DNA of 64,000 nucleotides from Planctomycetota bacterium (GTDB lineage: Bacteria; Planctomycetota; Planctomycetia; Pirellulales; Lacipirellulaceae), in assembly GCA_029781135.1 (NCBI GenBank), contig JAKOXH010000026.1:1-64000 (forward strand). Direction: 5' to 3'. The translations under genes and the position numbers were made by a program. Position 1 is the first letter of the stretch. Each line of letters starts with the position of its first letter. The notes under the pieces are model-generated. The model made no database searches and was not told where the DNA came from. It saw nothing but the letters and a program-made list of their open reading frames with translations. Below, piece by piece: positions 50,173 through 60,700 of the stretch.

Positions 50173-53100
50173 ATGCCACGACGCGACGACCTGAAAAAGA
50201 TTCTCATCATTGGTTCCGGCCCCATCGTGATTGGGCAGGCTTGCGAGTTTGACTATTCGGGAACACAGGCCTGCAAGGCCCTGCGAGAAGAGGGATATGA
50301 GGTTGTGCTGGTCAACTCGAACCCGGCCACGATCATGACGGACCCGGCGACGGCCGATCGCACGTACATCGAGCCACTCACCTGGGACGTGGTGGCGAAG
50401 GTCATCGAGAAGGAGCGGCCAGACGCGCTCTTGCCCACGCTCGGCGGGCAGACCGGCCTCAACGTTGCCATGGACCTATGGCGTCATGGCGTGCTGAAGA
50501 AGTTCGGCGTCGAAATGATCGGCGCGAATGCCGACGTGATCGACAAGGCAGAAAGCCGCGACCGGTTCCAACAAGCGATGCAAAATATCGGCCTCGACCT
50601 AGCCAAGGGCAAGACGGTCCGCAGCGTTGAGGAAGCGGTGGCATGGCTTGATGAGATCGGCCTGCCGGCCGTGGTGCGGCCCAGCTTCACGCTCGGCGGG
50701 AGCGGCTCGGCCATCGCGTTTGAGCGCGGCGAATACGAACATTTGGTGCGGCGCGGGCTGGAGCAGTCGCCCGTGCATCAGGTGCTCGTCGAGGAGTCGA
50801 TCATCGGCTGGAAAGAGTACGAAATGGAGGTGATGCGCGACAAGGACGACAACGTTGTCATCATCTGTTCGATCGAGAATTTCGACCCGATGGGTGTGCA
50901 TACGGGCGATTCGATCACGGTGGCACCCGCACAAACGCTGACCGACAAAGAATATCAGCGAATGCGCGATGCCTCGCTCGCGGTGATTCGCGAGATTGGC
51001 GTCGAGACCGGCGGGTCGAACATCCAGTTCGCGATTCATCCCGGCACGGGGCGGATGATTGTCATCGAGATGAATCCGCGCGTGAGCCGGTCGAGCGCGC
51101 TGGCGTCGAAGGCCACGGGCTTTCCAATCGCAAAAATCGCCGCGAAATTGGCGGTTGGTTATCGGCTTCATGAATTGCCGAACGACATCACGCGCGAAAC
51201 GACCGCCTGCTTCGAGCCGACGATCGATTACGTTGTCACCAAGGTGCCGCGATTCGCGTTCGAAAAATTCCCGGACGCGGATGCCACGCTCACCACGCAA
51301 ATGAAGAGCGTCGGCGAGACGATGGCCATCGGCAGCACGTTCAAGGAATCGTTCCAAAAAGCATTACGCGGCCTGGAAGTGAAAAGCGACGGCTTCGGCT
51401 GCGATGCGCTTGACCTGTGGGGCACGCCCGAGCAACCGACGAGCGACCAGATTATCGCCAAGCTCAAGAAACCCGGTGCCGAGCGGGTATGGCACCTGCG
51501 CTACGCATTCAAGAATGGCATGAGCGTTGCGCAAGTGTACGAACTGACCGGCATCGATCCCTGGTTTCTCGATAATCTCCATGAGATTTTTGAAACTGAA
51601 GAAGCACTCCGTGCTACGGCGGAAGGTGGAAAGTGGAACAGGGACTCGGCACTCCTGCGGACCGCGAAGCGGCAAGGCTTTTCCGATCGGCAGTTAGCGT
51701 GCCTCTTCGGCGTCTCGGAAATGGAGGTGCGCAAGGAGCGGCTCGCACTGGGAATTCGCGCGACATTCAAGTCGGTTGATACCTGTGCCGCGGAATTCGA
51801 GGCTTATACGCCGTACTACTATTCGACCTACGAGTACGAGGACGAAGTTCCCAACAAAGGCGCGAAGAAGCGGATCATCATTTTGGGCGGCGGGCCGAAC
51901 CGCATTGGGCAAGGAATCGAGTTCGACTACTGCTGCTGTCACGCGAGCTTCGCGCTCAAGGAATTGAATGTGGGCGAGTCTCTCCGAGACTCGCATCCGT
52001 CCGAGGGACATCCGCGTCTCGGAGAGACGCGGCCACAGTTTGAGTCGATCATGGTCAACTCGAATCCGGAAACGGTGAGCACAGACTACGACACCAGCGA
52101 CATGCTGTTCTTCGAGCCGCTGACGGTCGAAGACGTGCTCAATATTTGTGACCGCGTGCAGCCGGATGGCGTCATCGTGCAGTTCGGCGGCCAAACGCCG
52201 CTTAATCTTGCCCGACGTTTGAAGGATGCCGGCGTGCCGATCATCGGCACGAGCGTCGAGGCGATCGAAGCGGCCGAAGATCGCCAGAAATTCCAGCAAT
52301 TGCTGCACAAGCTCGGCCTGCGGCAACCGCCCAACGGCATTGCCCGAAACTTGGATGAAGCCCGCCGCGAAGTGGCCAAAGTTGGTTATCCGTTATTGGT
52401 GCGGCCTAGCTTCGTACTCGGCGGCCGGGCGATGGAAATCTGCTACGACGACGCCCAATTCGAGCGATTTGTGGCCGAGGCGTTCAAAGTGGCGGAAGGG
52501 CAGCCGGTGCTCATCGACCAGTTCCTCGAAGGGGCGACGGAAGTCGATGTTGACTGCATCAGTGACGGCAAAGATGTCATCGTGCCCGGCATTATGGAGC
52601 ACATCGAAGAGGCCGGCGTCCACTCGGGCGATTCGGCGTGCGCGATTCCGCCGTACAGTTTGCCGGGGCCGGTTGTTGCTGAAATCCGTGCGGCCACCGT
52701 GGCGCTCGCCCGCGAGCTGAATGTCGTGGGTTTGATGAACGTGCAATACGCAGTGCGATGGGAAGAGCCAGGGAGCGAGGAGCGAGGAGCGAGGGGCGAG
52801 AGAAATAGCCGCGACCTTACAGGTCGCCGGGATGTTCAATCCGATGCTCGCCCTGTCGTTTACGTCTTGGAAGTGAACCCTCGCGCCAGCCGCACGGTGC
52901 CGTTTGTGGCGAAGGCGACCGGGATGCCAGTGGCAAAAATCGCCGCCAAGGTCATGGCCGGTATTTCGCTTGCCGAGCAGGGCGTTACGGAAGATCCTGT
53001 GCCAGCGGCGGTCTCCGTGAAGGAAGCCGTGTTCCCGTTCATCAAGTTTTCGGGCGTTGACATCGTGCTTGGCCCCGAGATGCGCTCGACCGGCGAGGTG

Positions 53101-53568
53101 ATGGGGGTGAGCGAGCGGTTCTCGATGGCATTCGCCAAAAGCCAGCTTGCGGCTGGTACCGTTTTGCCGCGCGAGGGCAACATCTTCATCAGCGTCGACG
53201 ATCGCCACAAACGCGGCATCACGGAACTCGCGCAGAAATTGGCCGACCTGAAGTTCTCGTTGCTGGCGACAGGCGGCACGGCCGATTCGCTCGAAGCCGC
53301 CGGCGTGCCCGTGACGCGCGTGAAGAAGCTAGCCGAAGGGAAGCCGAACCTGCTCGATTACTTCGCTGACCGCGCGGTCGCCCTGGTCGTGAACACGCCT
53401 AGCGGAAAACATGCCCGCAGCGACGGCGGCAAGATCCGCGCCGCCGCCGTCCAAGCCGGCGTGCCCTGCGTCACCACGCTCGAAGCCGCCACGGCCGCCG
53501 TGAAGGCTATCGAAGCTTTGCGTGGGGAAGAAATCCAGGTGCAGTCGCTACAAGAGCGGTTTGCTTAG
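50173..53568 (+). CDS. carB: Carbamoyl-phosphate synthase large subunit
   Basis: A 1131-residue enzyme, longer than the usual 1070. It makes carbamoyl phosphate for arginine and pyrimidines from bicarbonate, ATP and glutamine-derived ammonia. Both ATP-grasp halves are intact: [19 protein letters not shown], then [17 protein letters not shown], and [19 protein letters not shown], then [19 protein letters not shown]. The C-terminal MGS-like allosteric domain is [20 protein letters not shown]. Two in-frame insertions explain the extra length: residues about 599-621 and about 866-894, both encoded by repeat-type DNA. The rest is not visibly disturbed, so the protein is probably active. Confidence 0.97.
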   Translation: MPRRDDLKKILIIGSGPIVIGQACEFDYSGTQACKALREEGYEVVLVNSNPATIMTDPATADRTYIEPLTWDVVAKVIEKERPDALLPTLGGQTGLNVAMDLWRHGVLKKFGVEMIGANADVIDKAESRDRFQQAMQNIGLDLAKGKTVRSVEEAVAWLDEIGLPAVVRPSFTLGGSGSAIAFERGEYEHLVRRGLEQSPVHQVLVEESIIGWKEYEMEVMRDKDDNVVIICSIENFDPMGVHTGDSITVAPAQTLTDKEYQRMRDASLAVIREIGVETGGSNIQFAIHPGTGRMIVIEMNPRVSRSSALASKATGFPIAKIAAKLAVGYRLHELPNDITRETTACFEPTIDYVVTKVPRFAFEKFPDADATLTTQMKSVGETMAIGSTFKESFQKALRGLEVKSDGFGCDALDLWGTPEQPTSDQIIAKLKKPGAERVWHLRYAFKNGMSVAQVYELTGIDPWFLDNLHEIFETEEALRATAEGGKWNRDSALLRTAKRQGFSDRQLACLFGVSEMEVRKERLALGIRATFKSVDTCAAEFEAYTPYYYSTYEYEDEVPNKGAKKRIIILGGGPNRIGQGIEFDYCCCHASFALKELNVGESLRDSHPSEGHPRLGETRPQFESIMVNSNPETVSTDYDTSDMLFFEPLTVEDVLNICDRVQPDGVIVQFGGQTPLNLARRLKDAGVPIIGTSVEAIEAAEDRQKFQQLLHKLGLRQPPNGIARNLDEARREVAKVGYPLLVRPSFVLGGRAMEICYDDAQFERFVAEAFKVAEGQPVLIDQFLEGATEVDVDCISDGKDVIVPGIMEHIEEAGVHSGDSACAIPPYSLPGPVVAEIRAATVALARELNVVGLMNVQYAVRWEEPGSEERGARGERNSRDLTGRRDVQSDARPVVYVLEVNPRASRTVPFVAKATGMPVAKIAAKVMAGISLAEQGVTEDPVPAAVSVKEAVFPFIKFSGVDIVLGPEMRSTGEVMGVSERFSMAFAKSQLAAGTVLPREGNIFISVDDRHKRGITELAQKLADLKFSLLATGGTADSLEAAGVPVTRVKKLAEGKPNLLDYFADRAVALVVNTPSGKHARSDGGKIRAAAVQAGVPCVTTLEAATAAVKAIEALRGEEIQVQSLQERFA
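51969..52037. repeat. 69-bp palindromic element inserted in frame in carB
   Basis: Left arm TGTGGGCGAGTCTCTCCGAG (51969 onward) and right arm GTCTCGGAGAGACGCGGCCA (to 52036) resemble the GTGGGAG..TCTCCG elements at 20113, 39512 and 16118. Length is 23 codons. It encodes [20 protein letters not shown] at a loop between ATP-grasp subdomains of the second half. Confidence 0.85.
52771..52827. repeat. GAGCGAGGAG tandem repeat plus GCGACCT hairpin inserted in carB
   Basis: Three near-identical GCGAGGAGC units (52774-52800) followed by GCGACCT-TAC-AGGTCGC (52811-52827). The second part matches the intergenic hairpin at 55365-55391. In frame within carB, it adds a Gly/Arg/Glu-rich loop. Confidence 0.8.
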
Positions 53569-53587
53569 TGGCAAGAATGGGGGACGC

Positions 53588-54403
53588 ATGTGGGACGACG
53601 AACTCGACGAACGAGCGATCGCGGCCCTGCGAAAACTGCAGCAGCCGAACGCAGTTCGGCCGGACCCGCCGCCGCTGCGAATTCACCATTTGATGGTTTG
53701 CGCTGCGGTGGCAGCCGTCGAGTTGTCGCTGCTGCGGTTCAGGCTGAGTTGGTCGCCGCAATCGCGAGCCATATTTGGTGGCGGTGTCTTTGGGTTCACG
53801 CAAGTTCTTAACGCCATCGGGTTAACACTTTTCGGCTTTTCGTACTATTGGTGGCGGAAGGGCTACGCGGCATTCACACAGCCCGGGCAAATGCTACTCC
53901 TTCAATATGCGGCGAGTTTGCTGCTGAACCTTTTGTACATGGCATTTGCCTTCACAATGAGGCCGATCGCCGGCTCGGTGCGATCGCCGAGTTCGATTAC
54001 CTGGTTGCCCGCGATCATGGGCATCGGAAGTTTGCTATTCAGTGTTCTCTTGCCGGTCGTATTTTACGGCTGGTGCGCGTGGAAAATCGCAGATACGAGG
54101 CCGTGGAGATTGCTGTTCGTCTTGTGCGCCGTGACGGCCGTGTTGACCTCTCCACTTAGCATGGTGCTGATGCAATTCGTGACGAACGTCGGTCCGAATA
54201 ATATTCAAACAGTCATCGCAGTACCGTATTTGGTTCGCGGAACGATGTTAATGACCGCCGGGGCGCTGGCGGTCGTGACGGATCTAATGGACCAGCGCAA
54301 GCGATCCTGGACGCACTGGACGGCGTTATTCTTGTGGCTGTTTGGACAAATCGGCACCCTGCTCGTGGGAGTATATTACATGTTCGTATGGCGGATGGTG
54401 TGA
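53588..54403 (+). CDS. Multi-pass membrane protein, function unknown
   Basis: A 271-residue protein that begins 20 bases after the carB stop. A charged start (MWDDELDERAIAALRKLQQP) precedes about seven hydrophobic segments (VLNAIGLTLFGFSYYWW, LPAIMGIGSLLFSVLLPVVFYG, ALFLWLFGQIGTLLVGVYYMFVW). No family is recognised. Proximity suggests co-transcription with carB but no functional link. Confidence 0.75.
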   Translation: MWDDELDERAIAALRKLQQPNAVRPDPPPLRIHHLMVCAAVAAVELSLLRFRLSWSPQSRAIFGGGVFGFTQVLNAIGLTLFGFSYYWWRKGYAAFTQPGQMLLLQYAASLLLNLLYMAFAFTMRPIAGSVRSPSSITWLPAIMGIGSLLFSVLLPVVFYGWCAWKIADTRPWRLLFVLCAVTAVLTSPLSMVLMQFVTNVGPNNIQTVIAVPYLVRGTMLMTAGALAVVTDLMDQRKRSWTHWTALFLWLFGQIGTLLVGVYYMFVWRMV

Positions 54404-54732
54404 GCGAGGGAATCATAGAGGGCTGTTTTGTTCTGGTTCCAACGCGCGACTATACTAACGGTCATGAGTACGACGACATTCCATTTCGAATCGTTCGAGG
54501 CCTTTTCGCCGTTTAGCGACGTGGGGCCGTATCGGGCGGCTGCTCATTCCTGGTCGCTCTCACATTAGTTGTCGTTGAAATCTCGGAATTCTGGCGCGAA
54601 GTCGATCGGCAGATGGCGGATTGAAAGCATTTTGCACGATCGCTAGCTTGCATCGGGAAGGCTATTAGTCGTTTGCTCATCAAGGATTAAGCAAATTCTA
54701 GATCGCGAGGCTTATGCGGCCGAAAACTCGCC
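54404..54732. other. Gene-free leader to the candidate RNA
   Basis: About 330 bases with no convincing gene. A 34-codon frame starting ATG 54463 (MSTTTFHFESFEAF) is open but has no ribosome site and is not counted. No other structure seen before the promoter-like element. Confidence 0.4.
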
Positions 54733-54762
54733 TTGACCCGTTGGGCCGCTGTGCCGTATCTT
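54733..54762 (+). promoter_or_regulatory. Promoter-like element for the structured RNA
   Basis: TTGACC at 54733-54738 and TATCTT at 54757-54762 with an 18-base spacer, a fair sigma-70-type promoter, about 7 bases before the first hairpin of the candidate RNA. Confidence 0.5.
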
Positions 54763-54768
54763 CCCGCA

Positions 54769-55141
54769 CCACGACGAGGGACTGACAAGTGGGGCCCGTG
54801 GGGCAAGTCGTCGTGGGAAGCTTCAAGAAACACCAGCGGCCGGCGCCTTGGCTCAACATTGGCACCTAAGCCCGATTTGGCGGCCGGAAGGCCAACAGAC
54901 CACGTGGACGGGTCTGCCCCCCGTTTAGGGATGGCGTGACCCCGCAGCGGTTGGCGTTGGCACGGAGGCCCGCCATCCGCTACGATACACTCCCCGACGC
55001 GCGGCAATCGCTTCCTCCCCCCTAAAGCGATCCTGCTGCGGCGTCCGCCCGCACGCAAGCGTTATTGCGTCCAATCGCTCCCGGAAAGGTGACGACGTCC
55101 TTTGCCCCCCTGGGACGTGTGCTTTTCTGGGAGCTTTTTTT
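54769..55141 (+). ncRNA. Candidate structured RNA, about 370 nt, class unknown
   Basis: Between a promoter-like element and a strong terminator lies a run of nested complementary stretches: CACGACGA (54773) with TCGTCGTG, extended outward by CTTCCC/GGGAAG and GGCCGCTG/CAGCGGCC; GGCCGGAAGGCC; CAGACC/GGTCTG; GGATGGC/GCCATCC. No credible protein is encoded. I looked for RNase P (GAGGAAAGTCC), tmRNA (T-arm and tag) and SRP (GGAAGCAGCC) hallmarks and found none on either strand. Size fits a housekeeping RNA or a lineage-specific one. A 6S-like RNA cannot be ruled out. Confidence 0.5.
55077..55141 (+). terminator. Strong intrinsic terminator
   Basis: GCTCCCGGAAAG pairs with CTTTTCTGGGAGC, with a second inner stem ACGTCC/GGACGT, and is followed directly by seven T. 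Ends the candidate RNA transcript; it is about 290 bases before kdsD. Confidence 0.85.
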
Positions 55142-55364
55142 GCGCTCGCAGTGTTTCAAGGCACATTCTTCGGTTGATTTAGGCATTCTACGCTGCTTGG
55201 GTGCAGCGCATTCTGAGTTGTCGACACGAAGCAAACAGTGTCTTAGTACGCAATCCTGCGCAATCGGTTCGCTTTGGAATCGCGTTGTGGCGAACTCCGA
55301 ATCTCACTAGAATGCTACCCCGTTTCAAAGATTGAACGGTTATTCGAATGTCCGTTCATGTCAG

Positions 55365-55391
55365 TAGCCGCGGACCTACGGTCCGCCAGGA
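55365..55391. repeat. TAGCCGCGGACC hairpin repeat
   Basis: TAGCCGCGGACCTACGGTCC, continuing GCCAGGA, forms a hairpin; the same design occurs inside carB at 52807-52830. A second hairpin, CGATGCGGAGCATCG, follows at 55397-55411, so the short leader of kdsD is highly structured. Confidence 0.75.
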
Positions 55392-55433
55392 CCCGGCGAT
55401 GCGGAGCATCGCGGTTAAAGGAAGACGCTTTTG

Positions 55434-56525
55434 ATGAGCAAGGAAGCTCCCCGGCGCCGCAGTGCGCCAAGAAAGACAATCACCACACTCACGCCGGAAG
55501 AGCAATTGCGGGCGGCCCGCGAGATCGTCCGCCGCGAAGCGGCCGGCGTTTGGAAGGTTTCGTACCGGCTGAACTCCTCGTTCTGCGAAGCGATTCGGCT
55601 GCTGTTCGCTTGCCGCGGCAGCGCGATCATCACCGGCATGGGCAAGGCCGGCCTCATTGGTCAGAAAATTGCGGCCACATTGTCGTCGACCGGCACGCCG
55701 GCCCACTTTTTACACCCGGCCGAAGCATTTCATGGTGATCTGGGACGCGTGCATGCGCAGGATGTCGTCGTCATGCTCACGCAAAGCGGCGAGACGGCGG
55801 AAGTGACGCAGCTCTTGCCATCGCTGCGCGAATTTGGTGTGCCGCTGATTGCGATCACGTCCGCACGCACCAGTAGCGTCGGCCGGGCGGCGAGTGTGGT
55901 CATCGAGCTGGGCGAGCTAGAGGAAGTTTGTTCGCTCGGCCTCGCACCGAGCACCAGCACCACGGCGATGCTCGCGGTCGGCGATGCGCTCGCGCTCGTG
56001 CTCAGCAAGATGCGGAACTTTCAGGCCGATGATTTCGCCCGCTTCCACCCCGGCGGCGCGCTGGGCCGCAAGCTAGGCAAAGTCGACGACATCATGCGGC
56101 CGCTGGCCGATTGCCGGTGCGCAAGCGAATCGCTTTCCGTGCGGGAAGTGATCGTGAAGTGTACGAAACCCGGCCGGCGTAGCGGGGCGATCATGCTCAC
56201 CGACAAAGCCGGGCGGCTCACCGGCCTATTTACCGATAGCGACTTGGCGCGCCTATTTGAGAAGCGTGACGAGTCAGCGCTCGATCGGCCGATGTGTACG
56301 GTTATGATCAATCATCCCACCACCGTGCTCAGCGGCACGCGGGTTGGTGATGCCGTTGCGCTCCTTGCACAGCGGAAGTTCAGCGAACTTCCGGTCGTCG
56401 ATAAGAAGGGCCGACCGATTGGACTCGTGGACGTGACCGACGTATTGGGAATGAAGGAAGAAGCGGAGGCCGAAACGGCGAAGAAGCCGTCGCAAAACAA
56501 CACGCCGCCGAAAAAAGTGGCGTGA
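55434..56525 (+). CDS. kdsD: D-arabinose-5-phosphate isomerase (KdsD/KpsF)
   Basis: A 363-residue enzyme converting ribulose 5-phosphate to arabinose 5-phosphate for Kdo synthesis. The SIS domain is seen in GMGKAGLIGQKIAATLSSTG, then HGDLGRVHAQDVVVMLTQSGETAE, and FARFHPGGALGRKL, the KpsF signature. Two CBS domains follow (IMRPLADCR; FSELPVVDKKGRPIGLVDV). AAAGGAAG lies about 10 bases before the ATG. The N-terminal 20 and C-terminal 20 residues are basic and low in complexity. Cluster with kdsC and the Lpt-like gene. Confidence 0.93.
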   Translation: MSKEAPRRRSAPRKTITTLTPEEQLRAAREIVRREAAGVWKVSYRLNSSFCEAIRLLFACRGSAIITGMGKAGLIGQKIAATLSSTGTPAHFLHPAEAFHGDLGRVHAQDVVVMLTQSGETAEVTQLLPSLREFGVPLIAITSARTSSVGRAASVVIELGELEEVCSLGLAPSTSTTAMLAVGDALALVLSKMRNFQADDFARFHPGGALGRKLGKVDDIMRPLADCRCASESLSVREVIVKCTKPGRRSGAIMLTDKAGRLTGLFTDSDLARLFEKRDESALDRPMCTVMINHPTTVLSGTRVGDAVALLAQRKFSELPVVDKKGRPIGLVDVTDVLGMKEEAEAETAKKPSQNNTPPKKVA

Positions 56526-56536
56526 CATTGGCGATT

Positions 56537-56657
56537 GGCGTCGGCCGCAAGGCCGAATCGATTGCCAGAAACCGATCTTTCCGCTTGCGGTTCAGCTAGA
56601 CGGCAAGTGGAGAAATGGCGTGTGATAGGAGATTCGGCGTGGCCGCCGACGCTAAAC
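56537..56657. repeat. Two copies of the TTCGGCGTGGCCGCCGACGC-type repeat
   Basis: GGCGTCGGCCGCAAGGCCGA at 56537 and ATTCGGCGTGGCCGCCGACG at 56632 are imperfect palindromes of one family, in the gap between kdsD and kdsC. Further copies at 57218-57241, 57675-57700 and 31672-31698. Confidence 0.75.
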
Positions 56658-56683
56658 ACGCGGCGCAATTTTTGGTGTGAATC

Positions 56684-57211
56684 ATGTCGCTGACAACCAT
56701 CTGTGCCAACATCGAGCTGATTTTGAGCGACGTCGATGGCGTGATGACCGACGGCGGCATCTACGTTCTCGACGACGGCCAGCAAATCGTGAAGTTTCAC
56801 ATCCACGACGGCATGGGCGTGCGGCTGTGGCGCGAAGCGGGCAAACGGTTCGGAATTGTGACGGGCCGGAAACTGGAGGCAATCCGCCGACGGGCCGCCG
56901 ACCTGTGGCTCGATATCGTGCGGCTGGGCGTCGACGACAAACTGCCGGTGATTGATGAACTGGCGGCGGAGTTCAACGCGACGCGCGAGCAGGTGTGTTA
57001 TATCGGTGACGATTTGCTCGACCGCGAAACCATTCGAGCCGTGGGTCTGGGCGTCGCGGTCGCCGATGCAGTGGAAGACGTGCGGCGGGCAGCCAAGTAC
57101 GTCACCAGCGTGCCAGGCGGCCACGGCGCCGTCAGGGAAGTCGTGGAGTTAATTCTAAAAAACACCGGCCGCTGGGATGACGTGCTCCAGCGCTACGGTG
57201 GAGCGAATTGA
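56684..57211 (+). CDS. kdsC: Kdo-8-phosphate phosphatase (KdsC, HAD family)
   Basis: A 175-residue C0-type HAD phosphatase removing phosphate from Kdo 8-phosphate. Nucleophile and general-acid Asp16 and Asp18 are in LILSDVDGVMTDGG. ITGR-type motif II reads GIVTGRKLEAIRRRA. VCYIGDDLLD supplies the metal-binding acids, and the family ending VTSVPGGHGAVREVVELIL is present. Standard length. Confidence 0.94.
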   Translation: MSLTTICANIELILSDVDGVMTDGGIYVLDDGQQIVKFHIHDGMGVRLWREAGKRFGIVTGRKLEAIRRRAADLWLDIVRLGVDDKLPVIDELAAEFNATREQVCYIGDDLLDRETIRAVGLGVAVADAVEDVRRAAKYVTSVPGGHGAVREVVELILKNTGRWDDVLQRYGGAN

Positions 57212-57217
57212 AAGCAT

Positions 57218-57241
57218 TTAGCGTCGGCGGCCACGCCGAAT
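57218..57241. repeat. TTTAGCGTCGGCGGCCACGC repeat
   Basis: Reverse complement of the copy at 56632-56657, in the 67-base gap between kdsC and the next gene. Confidence 0.75.
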
Positions 57242-57278
57242 CAACCATCACAACCGTTCCATCTTAGCCAAGGCTCAC

Positions 57279-57650
57279 ATGCGAACCATTTTTGCCAGCG
57301 TTTTGGTGGTGCTTTCCATCGCCGCGCCGCGAGCACTCGCGGGCGATGTTGCGTATCAGTTGGAGACAACAGCAGTTAACGCGGCAATCGTGCGTGGTTC
57401 AGTGACACCAAACGTAATTGAGGTCCGCGACAGAATTTGGGAGGTGGGGGGTGTTGAGGACTCGCAGCAGGTTCTTGAGGACCCAAAAAAGTTCGGGTCT
57501 TTGACAGCTCAACAATTTCGAACGGGACCGACTTGGCTGGATGAGGTTGCCTGGCCCCGAACCCGGGAACTTTTTGGAATCCGGTATTCTCAGGGTGAAA
57601 CGGATAATCGGCAGATTTTTTACATCGGTGGCATAGGAATCCAGCGGTGA
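57279..57650 (+). CDS. Small secreted hypothetical protein
   Basis: A 123-residue protein. MRTIFASVLVVLSIAAPRALA is a clear signal peptide; the mature 100 residues (DVAYQLETTAVNAAIVRGSV, then VIEVRDRIWEVGGVEDSQQ) are of unknown family. Lies inside the Kdo/Lpt cluster but is less GC-rich than its neighbours, so it may be a later arrival. No function can be offered. Confidence 0.6.
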   Translation: MRTIFASVLVVLSIAAPRALAGDVAYQLETTAVNAAIVRGSVTPNVIEVRDRIWEVGGVEDSQQVLEDPKKFGSLTAQQFRTGPTWLDEVAWPRTRELFGIRYSQGETDNRQIFYIGGIGIQR

Positions 57651-57674
57651 TGAGGGGCATTGATTGTTGGCGGT

Positions 57675-57700
57675 AAATTCGGCGTCGCCGCCGACGCTAA
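57675..57700. repeat. AAATTCGGCGTCGCCGCCGA repeat
   Basis: Another copy of the family at 56632-56657, directly before the Lpt-like gene. Confidence 0.75.
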
Positions 57701-57732
57701 GGGCTTCGACACTTTACGTGATTCAGAACTAA

Positions 57733-60700
57733 ATGTTGCGACGCATCCTACGTAGCGCGGTGGTGTTGGGCGTGATTATCGCCGCGTACGAGGTGTACGC
57801 CACGCTGGCGGTGCCGCTGATGGAACCGCCGCTGGCGCTGCGCGAGCAGCACCGAATTACAGACCAAGAGATAAACGATACTTATCGGGCCGTCACAAAA
57901 TACCAACTGCTGCTATCGAACTACTTCCCAAAAACTCATTGGTCCCAAACGCAGCCGCCGAAGGTCATTGCCAACGCTACCGAGCAGTTCATGCTCGTGT
58001 TCGACGAGTTCCAACGTAGCCCGGGCAGCGGCCAGAATGCGGATGGTTCGCCCACGGCTCTCGTGAATATCGCACAGATCGCTGTCTTGTATTTTCCGAC
58101 GCCGCCGCGGGAAGGTGTCACGCCGCCCGAAGACGCGGTAATTCTTGAGGCGTCGCAGGGTGCTCGTTTGGAATTCGATGAATTCCGGCCGGAAGTGGGC
58201 AAGATCGGCCAGATCATTCGCGGCAACTTCCCAGGCCTCATTCGCATCCACAGCAACATGCGCGATCCTGGGCCGGCGGACGACCTGCTCATCGAGACGT
58301 CCGATTTGCAGATGAATACGAAACTCATGTACACGGCTGCCCCGGTTCGCTTTCGCATGGGGCCGAATGTGGGCGGCGGCACCGAGCTGGAAATCCGCTT
58401 CCTCGCCGACGACCATCTGAAGCCAGGCGATCCCGGGCTAAGAATTGCGGGCATCGACTCGTTGGAAATCCGGCGCGATGTGCGGATGCAACTGCAGATG
58501 GATGCGAAAGCCTTGTTGCCCAGGGACGCTAAACAGGATGCAAACGCCGTTGCAGCGCATGGTAAAGACAACCAGCCTCGCGCCACAAATCCTGCGGTGC
58601 AAGTGACGAACGTTGCTCCGCCGAAATCTAGCGTCGAAACCACGCCCATCGACGTGTCCTGCACGGGACCATTTACGTTCGACTTCGTCCGCTACGTGGC
58701 CAGCTTAGACCACGACGTTGAAGTGCGCCAGGTCAATGCGAATGGCCCGTGCGATCAGCTGACCTGCAGCCGGCTTGATATCCACTTCGCGCCGAAATCG
58801 CAAGCCAACACATCCGCACCACCCGCTGTGGTTGACGCTGGCAAACGTCAGCAACAAGAAATAGCAAATCTCGAGCCCGTGGCGATTGTGGCTGAAGGGC
58901 ATCCTGCCGTGATCGTATCGCCGTCGCGCGGCGCGCAAGCCCGTGGCGATCGCATTCACATCGTACTGCACGATAAACGTGTGCGCATCAGTGGCGGCAG
59001 CGATGCGATATTGGTCTATGGAACGAATGTGTTGCAGGCGCCGGTCATCGATTATCAAGACCCCGCCGAAAACGAGGGCACGAAGGTCGGCCGTTTTCGC
59101 GCGACGGGGCCTGGTTCGTTGCATTATGTGGTCGACCCAGCCAAAGCGCAGCAGGTCTTGCAGGCCGAATGGCAGACTTCGGTGCAGCTAGGCCGCGAGA
59201 AGGGCCAGCCGGTGCTCGCGCTCGATGGCCGGCCAAAAATTGCCTTCGCCGAGGCCGGTTCCCTGTCGGCCGATCAAATTCGCATGTACTTACGCGAGCT
59301 TGAAGGGCACGCCGACGAAGGCTTTGCGATCGGCGGCAAAGAGAACAAGACGCAAAATAAACTGCAGCTTGCGCCCGATCGCATGTTGGCGACGGGAAAC
59401 GTCGAAATTGCCTCACCGCAATTCACCGGCCACGTGCGTTCTTTAACGGCCACGTTTCGTCCTCAGCCAAATAATGTGAACTCCGGCGCGACCGCACCGA
59501 CCGCCTCCGGCGACAAAGCAGGCGGAAAGTCCTCGGCGAAGACGCCACAGCAATCGCCGTCCAACGCTCCCCCCAAACCAGCGACAACACCATCGCAGCG
59601 ATACTTCATCGACACCGATCAACTGCATCTAGAGATTTCGATGAACGGGACGTCGCCGGCGCCAACGACAATGGAATGCACGGGCAACGTGTTGCTCCGC
59701 GAGATTCCGCAGGTGGCAACAAACGATCAGCCGCTTGAAATCAGGGGCGGACAATTGTTGGTCGACCGTTTGGATACGCAAACACCGCATGTGATTCTGC
59801 ATGGCGCCGGGCCCGGGCAGCCGCTCGGTGCCGTACCTGCACAGTTAACCGGCCGTGGCGTCACCGTGCTCACGGATACCGTGGAGTTGGATGGCCAAGA
59901 GAACCGTATGTGGAGCGATGGCCCTGGCAAGGCGACGATGCTGAACGCCCGCAACCTAGCCGGTAATCCAACGGCCACGCCTCAACCAATGGAACTGAAT
60001 TGGCAGGGCGGCATGAAGTTCGATGGGCAGCGAATCTACGTCGAGCGCGATGTTACGGTAACTGGCAACGACCTAAAGTTGCGGTGCGACCAACTCGGGG
60101 CCAAGCTGTCAGCGCCGGTCAAATTCGGCGACCAGTTCGACCGAGGCAAAATGCAGCCGAATGAAATCGAGTGCGTTGGCCATGTGATTGCTGAGAATGT
60201 CATGCGCGACGCCCAGGGCGTCACGTCACATCAGGTCATGCAGCTCGCGCGGCTCACGTACAACCAGCAAACGGGCGACTTCACGGGCGATGGGCCGGGC
60301 ACCGTTCGATCGACGCAATTCGACAACAATAGGGGCGGACTGCTTGGTCAGCACGGCGCGCAGCCGCTCGCGAGAACGGCGTCGAGTTCGACCGGCAGCA
60401 AGTTGAGCTTCCTGCGTGTCGATTTCCATCGCGGACTCAAAGGCAACCAAGTGCTTCGTGAACTCACGTTCCAAGAACGAGTGAGAACTGTCTATGGCCC
60501 CGTCGATTCGTGGGAACAAGAACTTGATCCGACGCGTCCGGAAACGCTGCCGCCAGAGACGATTACACTCACTTGCGACAACTTGAGACTGAATGAGGAT
60601 GCCTTGGCGGCACGCGAAGCAGTCGCCACTGGCAACAAGACGCCAAACGTACCGGTGCAGATGATGGCGCAGGGGGACGTGCGGATCGCGGGGCAGGTGC

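Noticed and set aside
52771-52800. Possible CRISPR or tandem array
   Set aside because: Units are contiguous and inside carB, with no spacers. No repeat-spacer pattern is seen elsewhere in the window either.
54463-54567. 34-codon frame MSTTTFHFESFEAF...
   Set aside because: No ribosome site, no homology I recognise, and it sits in a non-coding stretch.
54769-55141. RNase P RNA, tmRNA or SRP RNA identity for the structured transcript
   Set aside because: Hallmark sequences of each were looked for on both strands and not found; left as class unknown.
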